Of a stretch of 15,757 bases of DNA, positions 14,518 to 15,757 are shown in pieces. The number at the start of each line of letters is the position of its first letter. The first letter of the stretch is position 1. Source of the stretch: Flavobacteriaceae bacterium. GTDB taxonomy: Bacteria > Bacteroidota > Bacteroidia > Flavobacteriales > Flavobacteriaceae. Below the pieces are notes generated by a model. The model did no database searches, was not told the origin of the DNA, and saw only the letters and a program-made list of their open reading frames with translations. The stretch lies in contig JAENXB010000043.1 of the NCBI GenBank assembly GCA_016649785.1, positions 1 through 15,757 of the forward strand, given 5' to 3'. The position numbers and the translations under genes are program-made.

Positions 14518-14892
14518 TTAATTTTCCTCAGCATATTTCTGAAGATCAACACTGTATTCCCTTAAATCCATTTGGTTGTTCTTTATAGTGGTATCAAACA
14601 TAATAGACAAAAGGTAATCCAGGCTTTCCTGAGGATCGAAATCTGAAGACGCAGAAACTTCTTCATTTTCGTCTAAAGGCTCATCTTCAGGAATTGGAAT
14701 ATTGAATGTTTGGTAATTTTCAATATGCTCGTATGTCAGGCGAATTACTTTTGCCAGTAATGGATTTTCATCTTCAACAGCATAAGGCCGAAGTTCTTTT
14801 AAATCTTCCACTATGGTGTTTATGATTATTCCGTTACGCATTAAATTGCGCTGAATTTTATTTAGTAATTTTTGACCTTTTGGATTTTTCAA
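14518..14892 (-). CDS. Acidic protein of unknown function
   Basis: 124-aa soluble protein I do not recognise. The first 50 residues are basic and helical (KGQKLLNKIQRNLMRNG). The middle (about 67-90) is a low-complexity acidic linker rich in Glu, Asp, Ser and Pro, and the last 35 residues form another likely helix pair (ESLDYLLSIMFDTTIKNNQ). No cysteine, signal peptide or membrane segment. The start is the ATG at 14892, the only good one, and the coding nature is supported by its length and normal composition. It is upstream of, and in the same direction as, the VTT gene. The layout would suit a small interaction or regulatory protein, but no function is claimed. Confidence 0.65.
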   Translation of the reverse strand: MKNPKGQKLLNKIQRNLMRNGIIINTIVEDLKELRPYAVEDENPLLAKVIRLTYEHIENYQTFNIPIPEDEPLDENEEVSASSDFDPQESLDYLLSIMFDTTIKNNQMDLREYSVDLQKYAEEN

Positions 14893-15158
14893 ATGTTCCT
14901 GTTTTTATGGTAATTTCACTTTATTTATAGACTTCGCCACGAATGCTTCGCGCTTATTTCGAATCCTCAAAGTTACTGCTTTAAAGTTTTTTCAAAACAA
15001 TTTTAGCTAATATTTATAAAAGATTATGAATTGTTTTTAATACGTTCATTTATAGCCAATTCTTGTTTTATTGGTAACAATTAACAATATATTAGATTGA
15101 AAAATTTTAAGGATCAGGAGTTCTTTAGTAGATTTATCCAAATCGAAAAATATAAGAA

Positions 15159-15757
15159 ATGGAATCATTTAATTCAAAAGTAGCATTGATAACAGGAGGA
15201 AGTAAGGGAATTGGATATGGTATTGCCGAAGCTTTGCTGAAATTAAATATGAAGGTGGCTATTACAAGTCGATCAAAAGATTCGGCTGAAAAAGCTGCCA
15301 AAAAACTGTCAGAGATAGGAAAAGGGGAGGTACTTGGCCTTGAAGCTGACGTAAGGGATTATAAAAGTCAGCAAAAAGCAGTTCAAAAGCTGATGGATAC
15401 ATGGGGACAAATTGATGTATTGGTGGCAAATGCGGGAGTTGGTCATTTTGGTCCAATAGATGAACTGAGCGTTGAAGAATGGCAACAAACCATTGATACC
15501 AACCTGAGCGGGGTATTTTACAGCATAAAATCTACTGTGGAAGCCCTTAAAAAAACGGAAGGATATATAATTACGATTTCCAGTTTAGCCGGCACCAATT
15601 TCTTTGAGGGCGCTTCGGCTTACAACGCGAGCAAATTTGGAGTAACCGGATTTACACAGGCCGCAATGCTGGATTTGAGAAAATATGGAATAAAAGTGAG
15701 TACAATAATGCCCGGATCGGTAGCAACACATTTTAATGATCACCAGCCTTCTGAAAA
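15159..15757 (+). CDS. Short-chain dehydrogenase/reductase (SDR), 3' end beyond window
   Basis: At least 199 codons of a classical SDR, open at the right edge. The coenzyme motif is TGGSKGIG (12-19), followed by NAG (91-93). The full catalytic tetrad is visible: Asn115 in TNLSGVF, Ser142 in ISSLAG, Tyr155 and Lys159 in YNASK. MPGSVAT near the window end is the usual PG segment after the active site. The family acts on a wide range of sugars, steroids, ketones and acyl chains, and the substrate cannot be told. The residue after the second strand is Ser-Arg (ITSRS), which leans to NADPH rather than NADH. The ATG at 15159 follows an A-rich stretch (TATAAGAA). The upstream gap (14893-15158) contains no gene or hairpin I can support. 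Confidence 0.92.
   Translation, partial: MESFNSKVALITGGSKGIGYGIAEALLKLNMKVAITSRSKDSAEKAAKKLSEIGKGEVLGLEADVRDYKSQQKAVQKLMDTWGQIDVLVANAGVGHFGPIDELSVEEWQQTIDTNLSGVFYSIKSTVEALKKTEGYIITISSLAGTNFFEGASAYNASKFGVTGFTQAAMLDLRKYGIKVSTIMPGSVATHFNDHQPSE

Noticed and set aside
14930..14972. CG-richer patch before the SDR gene (CTTCGCCACGAATGCTTCGCG), partly like 6838-6850
   Set aside because: Only about 8 bp (ACTTCGC/CTTCGCG) is shared and no stable hairpin or repeat unit is visible, so it is probably coincidence.
1..15757. Defence island or mobile element
   Set aside because: No transposase, integrase, phage, toxin or known defence gene was seen; flanking genes are ordinary chromosomal functions.

Overview
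The window looks like a chromosomal segment of a flavobacterium (Bacteroidetes/Bacteroidota, most likely Flavobacteriaceae). The DNA is AT-rich. Several genes are preceded by a match to the Bacteroidetes -7 promoter element TAnnTTTG and almost none by a Shine-Dalgarno sequence. The gene set is also typical of that group: an NlpC/P60 peptidase beside a thiolase, a PgpH-type 7TM-HD protein, a SatD plus DUF3307 pair, and MscS plus DUF3817. No tRNA, rRNA, insertion sequence, prophage gene or CRISPR array was found. Genus cannot be set from the sequence alone.

Layout. 1-2077 (minus strand): a bidirectional terminator, then an operon of acetyl-CoA acetyltransferase followed by a cytoplasmic-looking NlpC/P60 peptidase. 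2192-4237 (plus): a 7TM-HD phosphohydrolase of the PgpH (c-di-AMP hydrolase) type, tail to tail with a GreA/GreB-like protein (4240-4692, minus) only 2 bp away. 4693-6335: the most interesting region. Five 22-bp dyad repeats at an exact 29-bp period precede satD, whose stop overlaps the start of a DUF3307 membrane-protein gene. 6312-6719 (minus): a small conserved-looking protein of unknown function whose 3' end overlaps DUF3307 by 24 bp. 6885-9435 (plus): separate housekeeping-type genes for a semialdehyde dehydrogenase, a NUDIX hydrolase and a hot-dog acyl-CoA thioesterase. 9542-11124 (minus): a coupled DUF3817-MscS operon. 11311-13698 (plus): galE and a DEAD-box RNA helicase. 13819-14892 (minus): a VTT/DedA-like membrane protein and an acidic protein of unknown function. 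15159 to the end (plus): a short-chain dehydrogenase cut off by the window edge.

How the parts relate. Most genes are independent core functions in metabolism, envelope, RNA turnover and osmotic protection. The candidate for a distinct system is satD-DUF3307. By motif reading, SatD carries a class III nucleotide-cyclase-like domain with two metal-type aspartates 43 residues apart and a transition-state-type arginine, fused to a C-terminal helix-turn-helix. Its partner is a multi-pass membrane protein with His/Asp motifs inside its helices, and the pair sits behind a regularly phased operator array. This suggests, as inference only, an autoregulated nucleotide-sensing or nucleotide-producing regulator coupled to a membrane effector.
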